From assembly GCF_000210295.1 (NCBI RefSeq), contig NC_026739.1, positions 902,262 to 966,261 on the forward strand: 64,000 nt of DNA. Direction: 5' to 3'. The notes under the pieces were generated by a model that saw only the letters and a program-made list of their open reading frames with translations, searched no databases and was not told the DNA's origin. The position numbers and the translations under genes are program-made. Origin of the DNA: Trypanosoma brucei gambiense DAL972 (taxonomy: Eukaryota > Euglenozoa > Kinetoplastea > Trypanosomatida > Trypanosomatidae). This document shows positions 19,924-30,197 of this stretch, piece by piece (position 1 is the first letter of the stretch; each line of letters starts with the position of its first letter).

Positions 19924-20970
19924 TTTCAACACCAACAAAACTCAGAAACAAATATACAAGAACGTATATATGTGTATATGAGAAGAAATGTCAATATGTC
20001 ACCGGTGTATGATACGTGTCACTTCTAATCACTCGCACCCTTTCTTTAAATGAAAGGCTTAACAAAAAAAAAAATGAGAAAACAGAAGGAGGAAAAGTGG
20101 TGGTACTGCAAGTGGTTCACCACTTATACAAATATCGTAGAGGTGGCCCAAAGGTCCGCAAAACAGAAACAAAAAAATGGTTCGAACAATACAACAATAA
20201 ATGCGCGCAAACTGCCGGAAAGTAAACATTAGCATATCACGTGAATGCATTGATGGTCGCACACACAACTCAGTCCCTTCTGACGCGAGAAAGATATATA
20301 ATCGCATATATATATATATATACGGTGCCTGGTGATAGGCACACCGACTCCTCCATGCAATTCCCCTCCCCCTACACACACGCACATATACAGAATCAAA
20401 TAAACATATGGACATCACGGTAGTAACAGCTGAAGATTGCACTAACACATGGCGTTTCAACTACAACAGTCCCCATGACATTTCATATTTTTATCCCCAC
20501 CCACACCGCAATTCCCTCACAGCGTTTTGACATGTAGCTGATAACATGCACGCAAAAGGGAAACTAAACACACATATAAGGAAGTACAGGAGGAAACCAA
20601 GCGAGTGAAACAGATGATATGACTGTTCCACAGCTTCAACAATAAGTTTCCCACTCGTCGCAGCGTATAATTAATATTTAAAATATTCAGCGGCCAGCAA
20701 AAGGTGCGTAAGGTAATGGGGGAGAGGAACATATAATGCAGAACGGAAGCAGAACGAATACAATGCAGTAAATAAGGATAAGCAAAACACAAAAGGTGTG
20801 TAAACGCAAAAACTAAAAAAAGAAAAGGGAGAGAAACAGAGAAGCGGTAACCGAATACGCCAAAAATAAACACCACTAAACTCAAAAAAAAAAAAACTGA
20901 AAAGGTCGAACCGCGCCCAAACACACACAAACAAACAAACAAACATCAAAACATGGAAATCATGCCGTCT
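19924..20970. other. Intergenic spacer: trailer of 627-aa gene and RFC2 leader
   Basis: Includes (TA)n at about 20307-20322 and (CAAA)n near 20929-20944. Frames here are Phe/Leu-rich. No gene seen. Confidence 0.6.
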
Positions 20971-22854
20971 CTACGAAGCACTCCTCGCACAAAAGCTGTC
21001 AATTTTTCTTTGCAAGGAGGGAGTAAACTTCACTGAATTTGTTTCACGCGATTCCGTTGTTTTAAACTTCAGTGCCAAGGGTGAGGGCTGGTGACGCGCT
21101 TGCCGTAGGCCCGGTGTTGCTGTGCTAGCAAGGGACGACCGATTGTAGTTTTGTGTCTCATCATCCTCCGATGGGCCTGTTTGTGAAGACTCTAACTGCC
21201 CATTACTGACTAAAATAACATCTGTCGTGTCGTGTATGGCCAGTGTTTCGCCTTCTGCTTCCTCATTTTGATGTGCAGTTGTTTGCGGAGACCCTCCTGA
21301 ATTGGGTGCGGAAACGCTCATACTGCTTCTTGCCGAACGAGTACACACAGCATTGAGAGAAGGGACAACGGTAGTTGTGCTGGTAACGGAATTCCGCTGC
21401 TGAGTTGAAGAACCGAACAATGACGACTCGAATGCCTTCACATTATCCAGAAGAGGTTTAAGTTCTGCATATTCCTGTTGAACTAGCAACTCTATCTTTT
21501 TGTCCGATACTGCAATCGACGAACCGTTAAAGTGCTTAAGAACGATATACAGTGCTCTCGCCATCCTTCTACAACTAGTATCCCCCTTGCTCATGTATTG
21601 CTCAGCCAACCGGGTGAGATCATCAGGAGAATGCGCAGCCACCTCTGCACTATTGTTGCCTGCTTTCCTGCATTTCCCCCCACGAGACACAACAGTGCAG
21701 AGCGCTATATAACCCAAACACTTCCGCCGAAGCTCTGGATGAGTTCCGCCCACAAGCCCCTCAACGGCACTTTTCACAACGGCTGTGTGGCCACCGCTGC
21801 CAATCGCCAATGCCCGAACGGCCGTATCCGATGCGTGTGCAATGGCAGATACCGTAACAAACACACCACGAAGCAGCACTGAACACCACTTTCCCGCAGC
21901 CACTACCAGTGGTCCCTCACTAAACAACGAGGTTGAGGCCCTTTCTGCAACGATGACAATAATAGCACAGGCCTGTCGGCATATGGCAGAACGCTTTTCA
22001 CCAGCGCAAACGGACAGAGGACCGGAGAGGTGTGAAATAACCTTACGAATGTTGCGATTGAAGTAGTCATCTGGCATGGCACTCAGCCAGTTCTCCAGAG
22101 TCCGCAGAGCAATAAGCCGCTCACCCGCCCCTTCCGACGTGGCCCCGCACACAAGTGCCAAGCGACGCACCTCTTGTTCTATATGTGCCTCATCCGGCAA
22201 GTAGCGATCAATTGACTCCCCGTCGGCACCAGCAACGGAGCATTTACCGGCACTTTCGGAAAGTCCACGGGATGCACTTGATCCGGAGCAACCCAACATG
22301 GCCACGAGGGAAGCCTCATCCTCCACCATGTAAAACTTGAACATCATATCCGGCGAGCCAGACGAGGCAGCTTTGATAAAGTCCAGATACTCCACTGCCT
22401 GCTGTAGTGCCTTCTCGGTTATATTAAAGTCATTCAAATCCTCCACCTTAATGCGCATAAGGGTACGTGTTGATTTACTTAGTTCAACCATTTCACTCAG
22501 AGTTTCAACAGGGAGCACGTCACGCAATCGTGGTTCCAACTCCAAAGCACTGGCGCGTGCCAAAACTTTTGCCTGATGCATAGGAACCTCACCATCCCGC
22601 CGTTGTCGGTCAAAACTGACAACACTGCCCAGACCAATCTGCATAAGACACTGAAAAACAGTCTCCGGCTGCACACGAAGTGTTTGTGCCGTGCGCCTTA
22701 CAACCTCAAAGAAGCTGGACAGCTCCTTCAACGTTTCATGGGTTTCTTGCAACTGTGCAGGAGTGTGTGGTGGACGACGGAGCGTGCCATGGAGCTCCAT
22801 CTGCCGCTGTAGAAGTACGTTGATGTCCATTTCCTCTCGCCTTACACCCTGCAT
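20971..22854 (-). CDS. Conserved-looking helical protein of unknown function
   Basis: 627 residues from ATG 22854 (MQGVRREEMDIN; a second ATG at 22830 is also possible). The first 400 residues are mostly helical with regular Leu/Ala spacing (LRVQPETVFQCLMQIGLGSV, EHGLT-like turns, ALRTLENWLSAMPDDYF, KCLGYIALCTVV), as in HEAT or armadillo-type solenoids, though no repeat could be aligned confidently. The last 200 residues are Ser/Thr/Gln/Asn-rich and probably disordered, with a short basic end. No signal peptide or membrane segment. Codon and base composition match the neighbours. Function not recognised. Confidence 0.75.
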   Translation of the reverse strand: MQGVRREEMDINVLLQRQMELHGTLRRPPHTPAQLQETHETLKELSSFFEVVRRTAQTLRVQPETVFQCLMQIGLGSVVSFDRQRRDGEVPMHQAKVLARASALELEPRLRDVLPVETLSEMVELSKSTRTLMRIKVEDLNDFNITEKALQQAVEYLDFIKAASSGSPDMMFKFYMVEDEASLVAMLGCSGSSASRGLSESAGKCSVAGADGESIDRYLPDEAHIEQEVRRLALVCGATSEGAGERLIALRTLENWLSAMPDDYFNRNIRKVISHLSGPLSVCAGEKRSAICRQACAIIVIVAERASTSLFSEGPLVVAAGKWCSVLLRGVFVTVSAIAHASDTAVRALAIGSGGHTAVVKSAVEGLVGGTHPELRRKCLGYIALCTVVSRGGKCRKAGNNSAEVAAHSPDDLTRLAEQYMSKGDTSCRRMARALYIVLKHFNGSSIAVSDKKIELLVQQEYAELKPLLDNVKAFESSLFGSSTQQRNSVTSTTTVVPSLNAVCTRSARSSMSVSAPNSGGSPQTTAHQNEEAEGETLAIHDTTDVILVSNGQLESSQTGPSEDDETQNYNRSSLASTATPGLRQARHQPSPLALKFKTTESRETNSVKFTPSLQRKIDSFCARSAS

Positions 22855-23359
22855 CCCTTTTGTTTCTTAACTCTGTATATGTATAAAATTTATATATCCC
22901 TATATAACCCTACTACCGATGTTTCATTTATTGTTAGCAAGTTATAACAACAAGCATAAACGCAATTACGAGGCGTCGTATCCACTGATGAATTTCCTTT
23001 ACCAACATCGCTGGTAAAGCAATATGTTTATCGTAGAAAGACACATTTTTAATACGTAGTTTCGTGAGGTGTAGACATCACTTTCCCCTCACCATCTAAT
23101 CAATGATACAGAAACCTAATACTTTACCGGTTACCGAAGCTCTCCCGTTCTTTAGGATCAGCACGAAACAAATTTCTCGCATAGCCTGAACCTCACGCAA
23201 CCGAGCACGAAACGTACGCTTTCCATTCCTCTCTCTATGATATTGAAGTTTCGATCTTCTTATGTAAAAAAGGCAAGCCTTCCATTTACATCCTAAAACG
23301 AAACACCGAGTCTACGCACCACCGATCAACCCTACCAAAACACAATATTCCTCGCCCGA
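22855..23359. other. Intergenic spacer, nothing recognised
   Basis: About 500 bases with no long frame. Less repetitive than other spacers. Confidence 0.55.
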
Positions 23360-23650
23360 TCAAAGAAGGTAAGGTGCATTTGATAATATACTGGCGAGAG
23401 GTAATGCCGCGGCTATGCAATCCCCAGCGATAGTTAACTCCTCACTACGACGGTAACCAATAATCTCCACTGAACCGACTGCCAGCCCTTTCCTAACTTG
23501 CGATTCCTCATCCGCTAAAAATGGAAGATAAATCTGCTGCACCTCCTCTTCAGAGACGCAGGTGGGGAAGTCCGAAAGTTGTGGGATAGTTCGCCTGCTG
23601 TACTGAGCCCGAAGGAGTGCCTCCCGCAGTACTTCCATATCAAACGACAT
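23360..23650 (-). CDS. Small hypothetical protein
   Basis: 96 residues from ATG 23650 (MSFDMEVLREALL). The upstream extension of the frame has no better ATG and is hydrophobic low-complexity sequence. The protein is not repetitive: a helical N-terminus, a TCVSEEEVQQIYLPFLADEE helix, then VGSVEIIGYRRSEEL and a small-residue C-terminal helix ending NAPYLL. It may be a small soluble subunit; no family recognised. Spacing (710 bases to the previous stop, 500 to the next ATG) is normal for this unit. Confidence 0.55.
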   Translation of the reverse strand: MSFDMEVLREALLRAQYSRRTIPQLSDFPTCVSEEEVQQIYLPFLADEESQVRKGLAVGSVEIIGYRRSEELTIAGDCIAAALPLASILSNAPYLL

Positions 23651-24058
23651 ATATTCTAGATTCCTATATATATATATTAATGTTAAAAATAACGAAAAAG
23701 CAATAAAAAGGGAAGCAATATCCGTGTCAGCCACGGTAGAGCTCACCAGCGAGCGATAGCGCTGCTCTCATTATTATATTATTGTGCAATACACACATAT
23801 ATATAAGGAAACGAACAAAGTAAACGATAAAAAGGAAATAGAGTAAGAAGGTATTTGAAAACAAATGTAGGTAACAGGGAGAAAGGCACAGCGTCAGCAG
23901 CCAAAAAAAAAAAAAAGAACAGATGGTTAAGTGCACAAGAAACACAACTCTTATACCACATGAAAAAGAAACGTCATGAAACTGGTGCAAAGAGTAAACA
24001 AAGGAATCGAAGATGTACATAGCGGAGTCGCACCACGAAAACAGAAACGGGGACTGCC

Positions 24059-24061
<3 letters not shown>

Positions 24062-24091
<30 letters not shown>
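24062..24091. repeat. (GA)15 microsatellite
   Basis: Alternating AG/GA over 30 bases. Read on the coding strand it is (CT)n and could serve as a polypyrimidine tract. Confidence 0.9.
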
Positions 24092-24094
<3 letters not shown>

Positions 24095-24251
24095 GGATAC
24101 AGTGGAGCGTGCACAACACCATAGACCTCTTTCTCCCTGAAGTCCCGCCCTCGTTACTAAACACTGCAGCAAGCCGAAAGACGTCTAACGAGGAGCCAGC
24201 AGACGGGAAAACGGAGAGCCTTACTTGGAATCCGTATCTACATCTCTCTGC

Positions 24252-24275
24252 ATATATATATATATATATATATAT
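24252..24275. repeat. (AT)12 microsatellite
   Basis: Uninterrupted alternating AT over about 24 bases, directly after the stop of the ubiquitin-fold gene. Confidence 0.9.
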
Positions 24276-24280
24276 GTAAT

Positions 24281-24760
24281 TTAGACGCCTACAAACCCCA
24301 CGTTGAGTTCAGCACCGGTGCCTCCTCGGGCGTCTGCCGCCTGTTGTTGCTGTTGGTTGCCCACTTCATTGCTTGTCGCAGCCGCCTCCATGGAGTCCAG
24401 TTTAGCCGTTCCTTCCGCCGTCACCTCCGGCGAGTTCAGCGAATCCCCTTGCGGGGCCGCCATCGCTTCCTCTACAGTCTCCCAAATATGTTCGCTAGTG
24501 CCATCACCTTTCGCGCCTTTGGAGTGAACCACAACAAGTTCAGCTCCTTCAGCCTCTATTCCACAACCGTAAAGTGTAAGAAAGTCGTCAAGACTCTGCT
24601 GCCCCAAATAAAGACGGGCATTATAAAATATGTGGCCTGTTAACTTTCCATATCGCTCCTTGATAGCCTGAACCGTATCGTTGTGTACGTCACAGTGTAC
24701 AAATATGGAGAGGTTATACCGCCTTAACCTCACATAGTGCGGCGGCGGAATGGCCGACAT
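24281..24760 (-). CDS. Elongin-B-like ubiquitin-fold protein
   Basis: 159 residues from the first ATG (24760, MSAIPPPHYV); twenty upstream codons lack an ATG. Residues 9-80 form a beta-grasp ubiquitin-like domain. A first strand pair (YVRLRRYNLSIFVHCDVHND) leads to a helix (TVQAIKERYGKLTG) and a short strand with NARLYLGQQSLDDFLTLYGC. The last strand is GAELVVVH. The opening hydrophobic-basic strand, the R-L-Y-L-G-Q-Q-x-L-D-D turn and a C-terminal extension resemble Elongin B (R-L-Y-K-D-D-Q-L-L-D-D), the adaptor paired with Elongin C in Cul2/Cul5 ligases. There is no C-terminal Gly-Gly, so it is not a conjugated modifier. The tail (about 85-159) is Ala/Glu/Gln-rich with a Q5 run. Generic UBL-domain protein remains possible. 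Confidence 0.7.
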   Translation of the reverse strand: MSAIPPPHYVRLRRYNLSIFVHCDVHNDTVQAIKERYGKLTGHIFYNARLYLGQQSLDDFLTLYGCGIEAEGAELVVVHSKGAKGDGTSEHIWETVEEAMAAPQGDSLNSPEVTAEGTAKLDSMEAAATSNEVGNQQQQQAADARGGTGAELNVGFVGV

Positions 24761-25100
24761 CAAAACTACACAAGATCCGAACCAGTCGGTTATGAGTGCA
24801 ATAAAATGACTATAGTGCAATCGGCTTCGAGAGGGATAATAAGAAGAAAACGCGAGAAGAAATTTTAAGAAAAGAAAAAGAGCGCTAAAAGGTAAGTTGT
24901 TTTAATCTAATTTGTAATGAAAGAAAATTAACGGTTGCGGTATACACCTTGTCCCATCAGGGGCAGATTATGTGCTTTCCTCCCTTTGAAACACAACAGT
25001 TGTAAAGACAAGTGAGTCAACGCCCGTCAACAATAACCTGGCTATAGGTTGGTCACTGTTAAAATTCAAATTACCGATAACGTGTTACCTCCACCCGTTC
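24761..25100. other. Short spacer, nothing recognised
   Basis: About 340 bases with purine-rich sequence near 24830-24890, which is pyrimidine-rich on the coding strand and suits a splice acceptor for the ubiquitin-fold gene. Confidence 0.5.
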
Positions 25101-26381
25101 CTATTCATTGTACTCTTTCTGCCTGACGTAGTTGGCGAACTTGTGGTCAGCATCCTTTAACATCTTATTGGATAGACGGCCACGACGACGGTAAGGATTA
25201 CCCATATCCAACACTAAGCGGTTGACGCCAGGCATCACCTCCTTTTCCCGTCCAATAGGAGCGGTCAGCTCATACTTGAAGTCACGATGAACCTGATGAA
25301 TCGTTGGAGAGTACCGCAGTAGTTCATCTGGCGTTGGCGCGTTCGTAAGGTGTTGGGCCCGCCGCTTCCAGTGTCCGCGCATCGTATGAATGCGACCAGC
25401 GAAGTCTCTCATGTTGAAGAACTTCTTGTCGATCATTTCTTTGCGCTGTTGGAGCACACGTATGGCACCTTCTACATCCCCAATCTCATTAAAGGTGGTT
25501 TCCGCACGCTCCAAGCACTGATCCACCAGTGCAAATGTTCGATCATAGTCGAACGGGCTAAAGTAAACGAACTTTTCCTCGAAGTTATAGTTAAACCGAC
25601 GACCAAGGCGAGGCAAAAGCCTTAACATGCGGTGAGACTCGCCCCAGTTGTGAAAACTATTCACAACCTCCAGCGCCTCTTCGTAGGCTTCAGTTGCTTC
25701 CCGTTTCATGCCGAGTGCCTCCCGCGTGATTCCCAGCTCCAGCAGAGCCTCGCAGATCAACTCAAGAGAAGGACGGGTTGACGCGTCCAACATGCGCAGA
25801 ACTTCCTCAATATTTGCCAAACTACTTTCCAAGCGGCCCGTTTGACGAAACGCAGCTGACAACTTAATCCTTATTCCTATACGCTGTGCGTGATTCTCCG
25901 GATATGCATAATTGTACGCCTTCGCAACCACTCCGTAGTGTTCCAATGCCTCTTGAAACATACCACCTTCCATGTAATAGTCACCCTGCAGCTCCAGTTT
26001 GGCCACCTCACCAAGCGGGACATACGGCCGTTCAACTTGTGGTGCTTCCTTTAGCTGTTGGGTGTTGTCAACGCGCATGACATCAGTGCTGTCAGCATCA
26101 TCCCACGACACTCTAGGTGTTTTTTCTCCTTTGGAGACGTCCACTTTATCACCCTTGTTGCTGCCTCTTTCGGCAGCTGCTTCTGGCTCAGAGCGCTTCT
26201 GCAAAATCGCACTAACGCTTACATCTGCTGGTAGGCGCTGCTTCGGTTGCACCAGTTGGTTAGGATACAACACACCGGTGTAATAGGAAGTGTAGAGTCG
26301 CGTAACCCATCGCCGCTGGCACTGGAGCGGCGCCGAGGAAAATAGTAATGCTCCCCGAGACGAAAAAGCGCTTCTGGACAT
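25101..26381 (-). CDS. Mitochondrial TPR-repeat protein
   Basis: 426 residues from ATG 26381 (MSRSAFSSRGALLF); three upstream codons lack an ATG. The N-terminus is rich in Arg/Ser with no acids over 40 residues (QCQRRWVTRLYTSYY), a good mitochondrial presequence. Helical pairs at about 130-250 fit TPRs: AKLELQGDYYMEGGMFQEAL, IKLSAAFRQTGRLESSLANI and ELGITREALGMKREATEAYE. The C-terminal part is basic and Tyr/Phe-rich (RRRGRLSNKMLKDADHKF). Many trypanosomatid mitochondrial ribosome and RNA-processing factors have this build, so a role in mitochondrial translation or RNA metabolism is likely but not shown. Confidence 0.8.
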   Translation of the reverse strand: MSRSAFSSRGALLFSSAPLQCQRRWVTRLYTSYYTGVLYPNQLVQPKQRLPADVSVSAILQKRSEPEAAAERGSNKGDKVDVSKGEKTPRVSWDDADSTDVMRVDNTQQLKEAPQVERPYVPLGEVAKLELQGDYYMEGGMFQEALEHYGVVAKAYNYAYPENHAQRIGIRIKLSAAFRQTGRLESSLANIEEVLRMLDASTRPSLELICEALLELGITREALGMKREATEAYEEALEVVNSFHNWGESHRMLRLLPRLGRRFNYNFEEKFVYFSPFDYDRTFALVDQCLERAETTFNEIGDVEGAIRVLQQRKEMIDKKFFNMRDFAGRIHTMRGHWKRRAQHLTNAPTPDELLRYSPTIHQVHRDFKYELTAPIGREKEVMPGVNRLVLDMGNPYRRRGRLSNKMLKDADHKFANYVRQKEYNE

Positions 26382-27216
26382 CTGCTTCACAACTGTACAC
26401 TAGAAAATGGTTGTTGAAACGTATGACCCCTAACCACAACAAGTTCCCTTTCAAACAACCTGATGCCAATAAATACGTATATATGTGACAAATCGACTTG
26501 TTACCTCACGTTCCCCGTTGGTGAATGGGAAATGGGACCCACAACGCAAGTGTAATAGAGTTTTTCCTCAACAGCACAACGTCGAACAAACACTCTTGAG
26601 AATATGATGAGAAACGAAGGAATCAAAAAAGAAGGCCAAACCGAGATAGAAGCAGCAAAGCAAAAAAAAAAAATTGCATCACATGAAGAAAGGAACTTCG
26701 TACATGAAGAATTTCAGGACATAATAAAGTTTCGGCAGCAAAATATTTTGTGACTGGAATCGGGTTCTGTCAAACGCCACAACCACATTGAAGCATTTCA
26801 AAAGATAGCATAAATACCAAGCACTTGTAAGGGGTATGTAGGAGGGCCCCGTTATACATAAGTGCTGCTCACAATATCCACAGTGCAACAGCTAAAAGAC
26901 GCCTTTTTAGCAGAAAGAAAAAGTTGTAATGACAAGAGCAGCAACAATTCTGACAAACCAGGATTCCATCCATCAAATTACCTGAAGTTTTTGCCAGCTT
27001 CGTAAACCACCACAGAACTCCCACAGAAGCTTCCATGACCCCACTTACTTTTTTTCCTTCTTGCGTTCCATTGACCAACCAACCCCCCCCCCACACACAC
27101 ACACGCAAAACCCATACATCATGATATACAGAAGAAGCGAATGCTAAGAACTACCATTTCCTTGTTTACCTTTGTTCAACATCAAAAAAAGATTATACGC
27201 ACTTCGTTCGTGTGCC
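26382..27216. other. Intergenic spacer, nothing recognised
   Basis: C-run joined to (CA)n at about 27084-27103; the rest is mixed sequence. Short leftward frames lack ATG starts. Confidence 0.55.
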
Positions 27217-28311
27217 TTAAACGTTTCCAGCTGGCGCATTCTTACCCCCAACATCATTGTAATCCCCCCGCATATTCCCCTGCCGGAAGTTCTCCGCTAC
27301 TTGGGAAATAAATTGGCCCCCTGTACGAAATGTGTCGATGTGAGGAACCATCTCAGGGAACTGTGTGATTCCCTTCAAACGATAATTGACAACTGACATT
27401 ATGACCATGTATACGGCAAAAAGGGAAGTAATAAGGAAGAAGTAAAAGGAAGCGGAGTGACCTTTTTTATCCTTTGAATTACCGGACCCGTCAGTGGCAT
27501 TGGGATCTGACGCTTGCCCAGAGCCGCTGCCACCATCGTCATCCGCTGTCCAGACAACGCCCACAGAAAGTGACATCACTTTATTCGCAGATATTGCAGG
27601 AACAAACGAGAAATACAAAACGCTGCTGTTCCACGGCATAACTTTACTGCTCTCATGTGTTCCAACATCTTGAGCCTCAGGCATTTTCAATAAGTGAAAA
27701 TGCTGCGGCTTCCCACCATCCAGTGGCCCATCAGCCAACCGCAACATCACCGCCTTTGTCTTTTCCATGGGAACCGCTTGAAAGTATATTTTGGCGGGTA
27801 GGACCGGCTGCCCCAGACTCGTGGGAATGGGGGAAATAAATGATGTATGAGGGGATACGCTGATGAAGCAAGATGGATTGTTTGCGTGGTAGCTCCAGAA
27901 GCGGAACGGGACGGGGCCATCCGGTCTCACACGCCGTATTTCAACATCAATGTTGGTACCGGCCTCAACGTTCCGCAATAAAAGTATACCCGCGTCATCT
28001 GATACCGAAGTTGCAGTTGCACCTTCACGTAGGCGATATGTAGCATTTATTTGGGCCAAGCGCTCCGAAACCCCCTCTGTGTTCATTGGAAAGGGCCGCA
28101 CGATAAGAACAATTGCCTCGCCGTCCCCGGGTGGTTTCGGAACTCCAATCCGCAGGAGATGATTGCTCTCACCAGCAAACCCCCGCACTTCACCGCACAT
28201 GGGAACAACAACATGATCACTCCCATTGACGGCGAGTGTCAAAAAAAATTGAAATGCAATCAACAGAAGGCAGACGCCTGACACCTGATGTCCCTTTCCG
28301 TGTCCCAGCAT
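27217..28311 (-). CDS. Type I membrane glycoprotein, possible Atg27/MPR-like cargo receptor
   Basis: 364 residues from ATG 28311. A signal peptide is clear (1-29, with VCLLLIAFQFFLTLAVNG). The luminal part (about 30-285) has sequons at N29, N89, N228 and N271 and is beta-rich. One membrane span sits at about 288-309 (FYFFLITSLFAVYMVIMSVV). The tail of about 55 residues begins YRLKGITQFPEMVPHIDTF. This juxtamembrane motif (Y-x-x-K/R-G...P-x-x-x-F) resembles tails of Atg27 and mannose-6-phosphate-receptor-like proteins. The lumen has only two cysteines, unlike a true MRH domain, so that link is tentative. It most likely acts in the secretory or endosomal system; an ER or surface protein is also possible. 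Confidence 0.75.
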   Translation of the reverse strand: MLGHGKGHQVSGVCLLLIAFQFFLTLAVNGSDHVVVPMCGEVRGFAGESNHLLRIGVPKPPGDGEAIVLIVRPFPMNTEGVSERLAQINATYRLREGATATSVSDDAGILLLRNVEAGTNIDVEIRRVRPDGPVPFRFWSYHANNPSCFISVSPHTSFISPIPTSLGQPVLPAKIYFQAVPMEKTKAVMLRLADGPLDGGKPQHFHLLKMPEAQDVGTHESSKVMPWNSSVLYFSFVPAISANKVMSLSVGVVWTADDDGGSGSGQASDPNATDGSGNSKDKKGHSASFYFFLITSLFAVYMVIMSVVNYRLKGITQFPEMVPHIDTFRTGGQFISQVAENFRQGNMRGDYNDVGGKNAPAGNV

Positions 28312-29518
28312 GGTGTGTACTTCCCTAACCTTCGTCTTACTTTAAATATGTAAGCTACTCCAATCCAGCGATGGTGCGAGATTAGTCGTCATCAATTCGT
28401 TAAAAGAAAAAAAAAGTAGCAGTTGACAGAAAGCGGGAACAGAGTCAAGTAACCTACGCATGGGGAATGTAACATAGCGTAGCAGATGCGGTAAAAAAAA
28501 ATAATAATCACAAAATATTCCCATGACACCGTTTGACAACCATCACCCCAGAGGGAACTGGAACAACACTACGTTATCGACAAGATGGCGTGCCTCATCG
28601 GCACTAATGTCATACCCATGCGTCTATAAAATTAGTGCTTTACTTTTTCCTCCTTGCCCACTACCCGAATTACAACCCCAGAATCCACACCCTCAGCCTC
28701 AATGTCATAGTTGTTTGTTTTTTTTTTCTTTGACCCACCTCCAAATCTTCATAATCACTGACACAAATTGACCTAATTACATATTTGTAATCCATCTTTC
28801 CCCCTCCACACACAAACACACACCACCACATCCTCTGAGAGTCTTCTTATTCCTACATGGCAAAACCCAGGTGCAGGCAGCTTCAAAAGAACATTCATTG
28901 AAGACTCGCATCTTTGGTCTCCAAAGCCAGCGAAAGTGTTCAACGCGTTCACAATCATATACATTGGAACAAAAAGGAAAGTGTGGTTTGTGCGTCCGAC
29001 AACGCCCTGCACGACGTACACGGTGTACAGAAAATGTGCAGACAAACAAGACAATAACACGTAAAAATAAAGATAACAATGCCCCACAGCACTCCCGCCA
29101 TCACTTTGTAAGGGTCGCACAAATAACATGGCGCACACCTCCAATGTTGAGCAGCGGGGCCGTGACGAACACAACACCAATCCCCCTTAGCTAATGGCGC
29201 AAGTGGTTGGTGCCACAATATTCGCGGTGAGATGTACCCAATTCAGGAACGCATTAGTAAATCGTTCCTTGACTTCGGAGGCACCGTTCCCGCACACGCA
29301 TATAGGGAGAAATGCGGCAACCAAGAAAGGCAAGATAAAAAAAAAACGAACAGGCTCCGTGTACCACACCGTATGAATAACGATGACAAGACATCTCCTC
29401 TTGCATAAAGAAAATATAAATGAGATCCACCAACACAAGAGTCAATGTGGAGACAAGTTCTAGGAAACACAGAGATTAGTGAATTATGTCTGCCACACAC
29501 ACACACCCTTCCCCAATC
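28312..29518. other. Intergenic spacer, no convincing gene
   Basis: A leftward frame at 28773-29129 has an internal ATG and 118 codons but ends by translating a (CA)n repeat. It is more likely part of an untranslated region. Short (CA)n near 28806-28828 and 29494-29508. Confidence 0.5.
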
Positions 29519-30010
29519 CTAACGGCGATATTCCTCGTCACTTATACTGTTCAGTTCACGTGTCCTCATGACCGGTTTGTTGCGCTTCGTGCTCATAATA
29601 CCACGCTCATTCAACTTCATGTTTGTTTTGGGTGGCTCACCGTTTCGAACGGACTTCAAGCGCGAAATTTGTTTGTTCTTCGAGTCCAACTTTTCCTTCA
29701 CCTTCCCGGTGGGAATGCGAACCCCACGGAGAACACCAGGCCCAGAGAGTTCAACTTCCACGCCAACTGGAGCTTCCAATGTCACGTCCTCCGAACTGTC
29801 ACACGACTCAAAGACCTCAGTAACGAGGGGCGCATCTTTTTCAGTAATGAATGACGTGGGTTCCAGTTCAATTACTTGAAGATGCTCGGGGAAAAAATGA
29901 TCGCTTTCCTCAGAATCACTGTGGTAATGACGACGCAGTGACGACAATCGGTTACCGCTGTGGTCACTGCGCGAGTTGCGGGGGTTGGGATTGTCCCGTG
30001 GATCCTCCAT
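29519..30010 (-). CDS. Hypothetical charged protein, probably disordered
   Basis: 163 residues from ATG 30010 (MEDPRDNPNPRNSR); six upstream codons lack an ATG. The protein is Ser, Asp, Glu and Arg-rich, with an acidic first half (SDSEESDHFF, ESCDSSEDVTLEAP), one short beta-like stretch (VGVEVELSGPGVLRGVRIP) and a basic second half ending DEEYRR. No membrane segment, no known domain. The sequence is not repetitive and the base composition is like neighbouring genes, so it is probably real. Confidence 0.6.
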   Translation of the reverse strand: MEDPRDNPNPRNSRSDHSGNRLSSLRRHYHSDSEESDHFFPEHLQVIELEPTSFITEKDAPLVTEVFESCDSSEDVTLEAPVGVEVELSGPGVLRGVRIPTGKVKEKLDSKNKQISRLKSVRNGEPPKTNMKLNERGIMSTKRNKPVMRTRELNSISDEEYRR

Positions 30011-30175
30011 AACTTGAGGAATGTACAAATCGTTACACCGTGCTCAGAGTGGACTCTGCCTTACTCTTGTCACCACTATTATTTTTTTCTACTTTTTGGC
30101 TCTTCGTTGCACTTTGGATTCGTCCCCCCTCTTCTTTTCCCTCACTTCTAGTATTTTACCCCACTTTTGGGTTGT

Positions 30176-30197
30176 TATATATATATATATATATATA
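30176..30197. repeat. (AT)11 microsatellite
   Basis: Uninterrupted alternating AT. Confidence 0.9.

Larger units (their letters stand above)
23651..24280. other. Intergenic spacer with (GA)n and (TA)n
   Basis: (GA)15 at 24062-24091 and (AT)12 at 24252-24275. The long leftward frame here translates these repeats and has no ATG at its start. No gene. Confidence 0.65.

Noticed and set aside
28773..29129. 118-codon leftward frame with an internal ATG
   Set aside because: Ends by translating a (CA)n repeat and shows no domain pattern; better explained as trailer.
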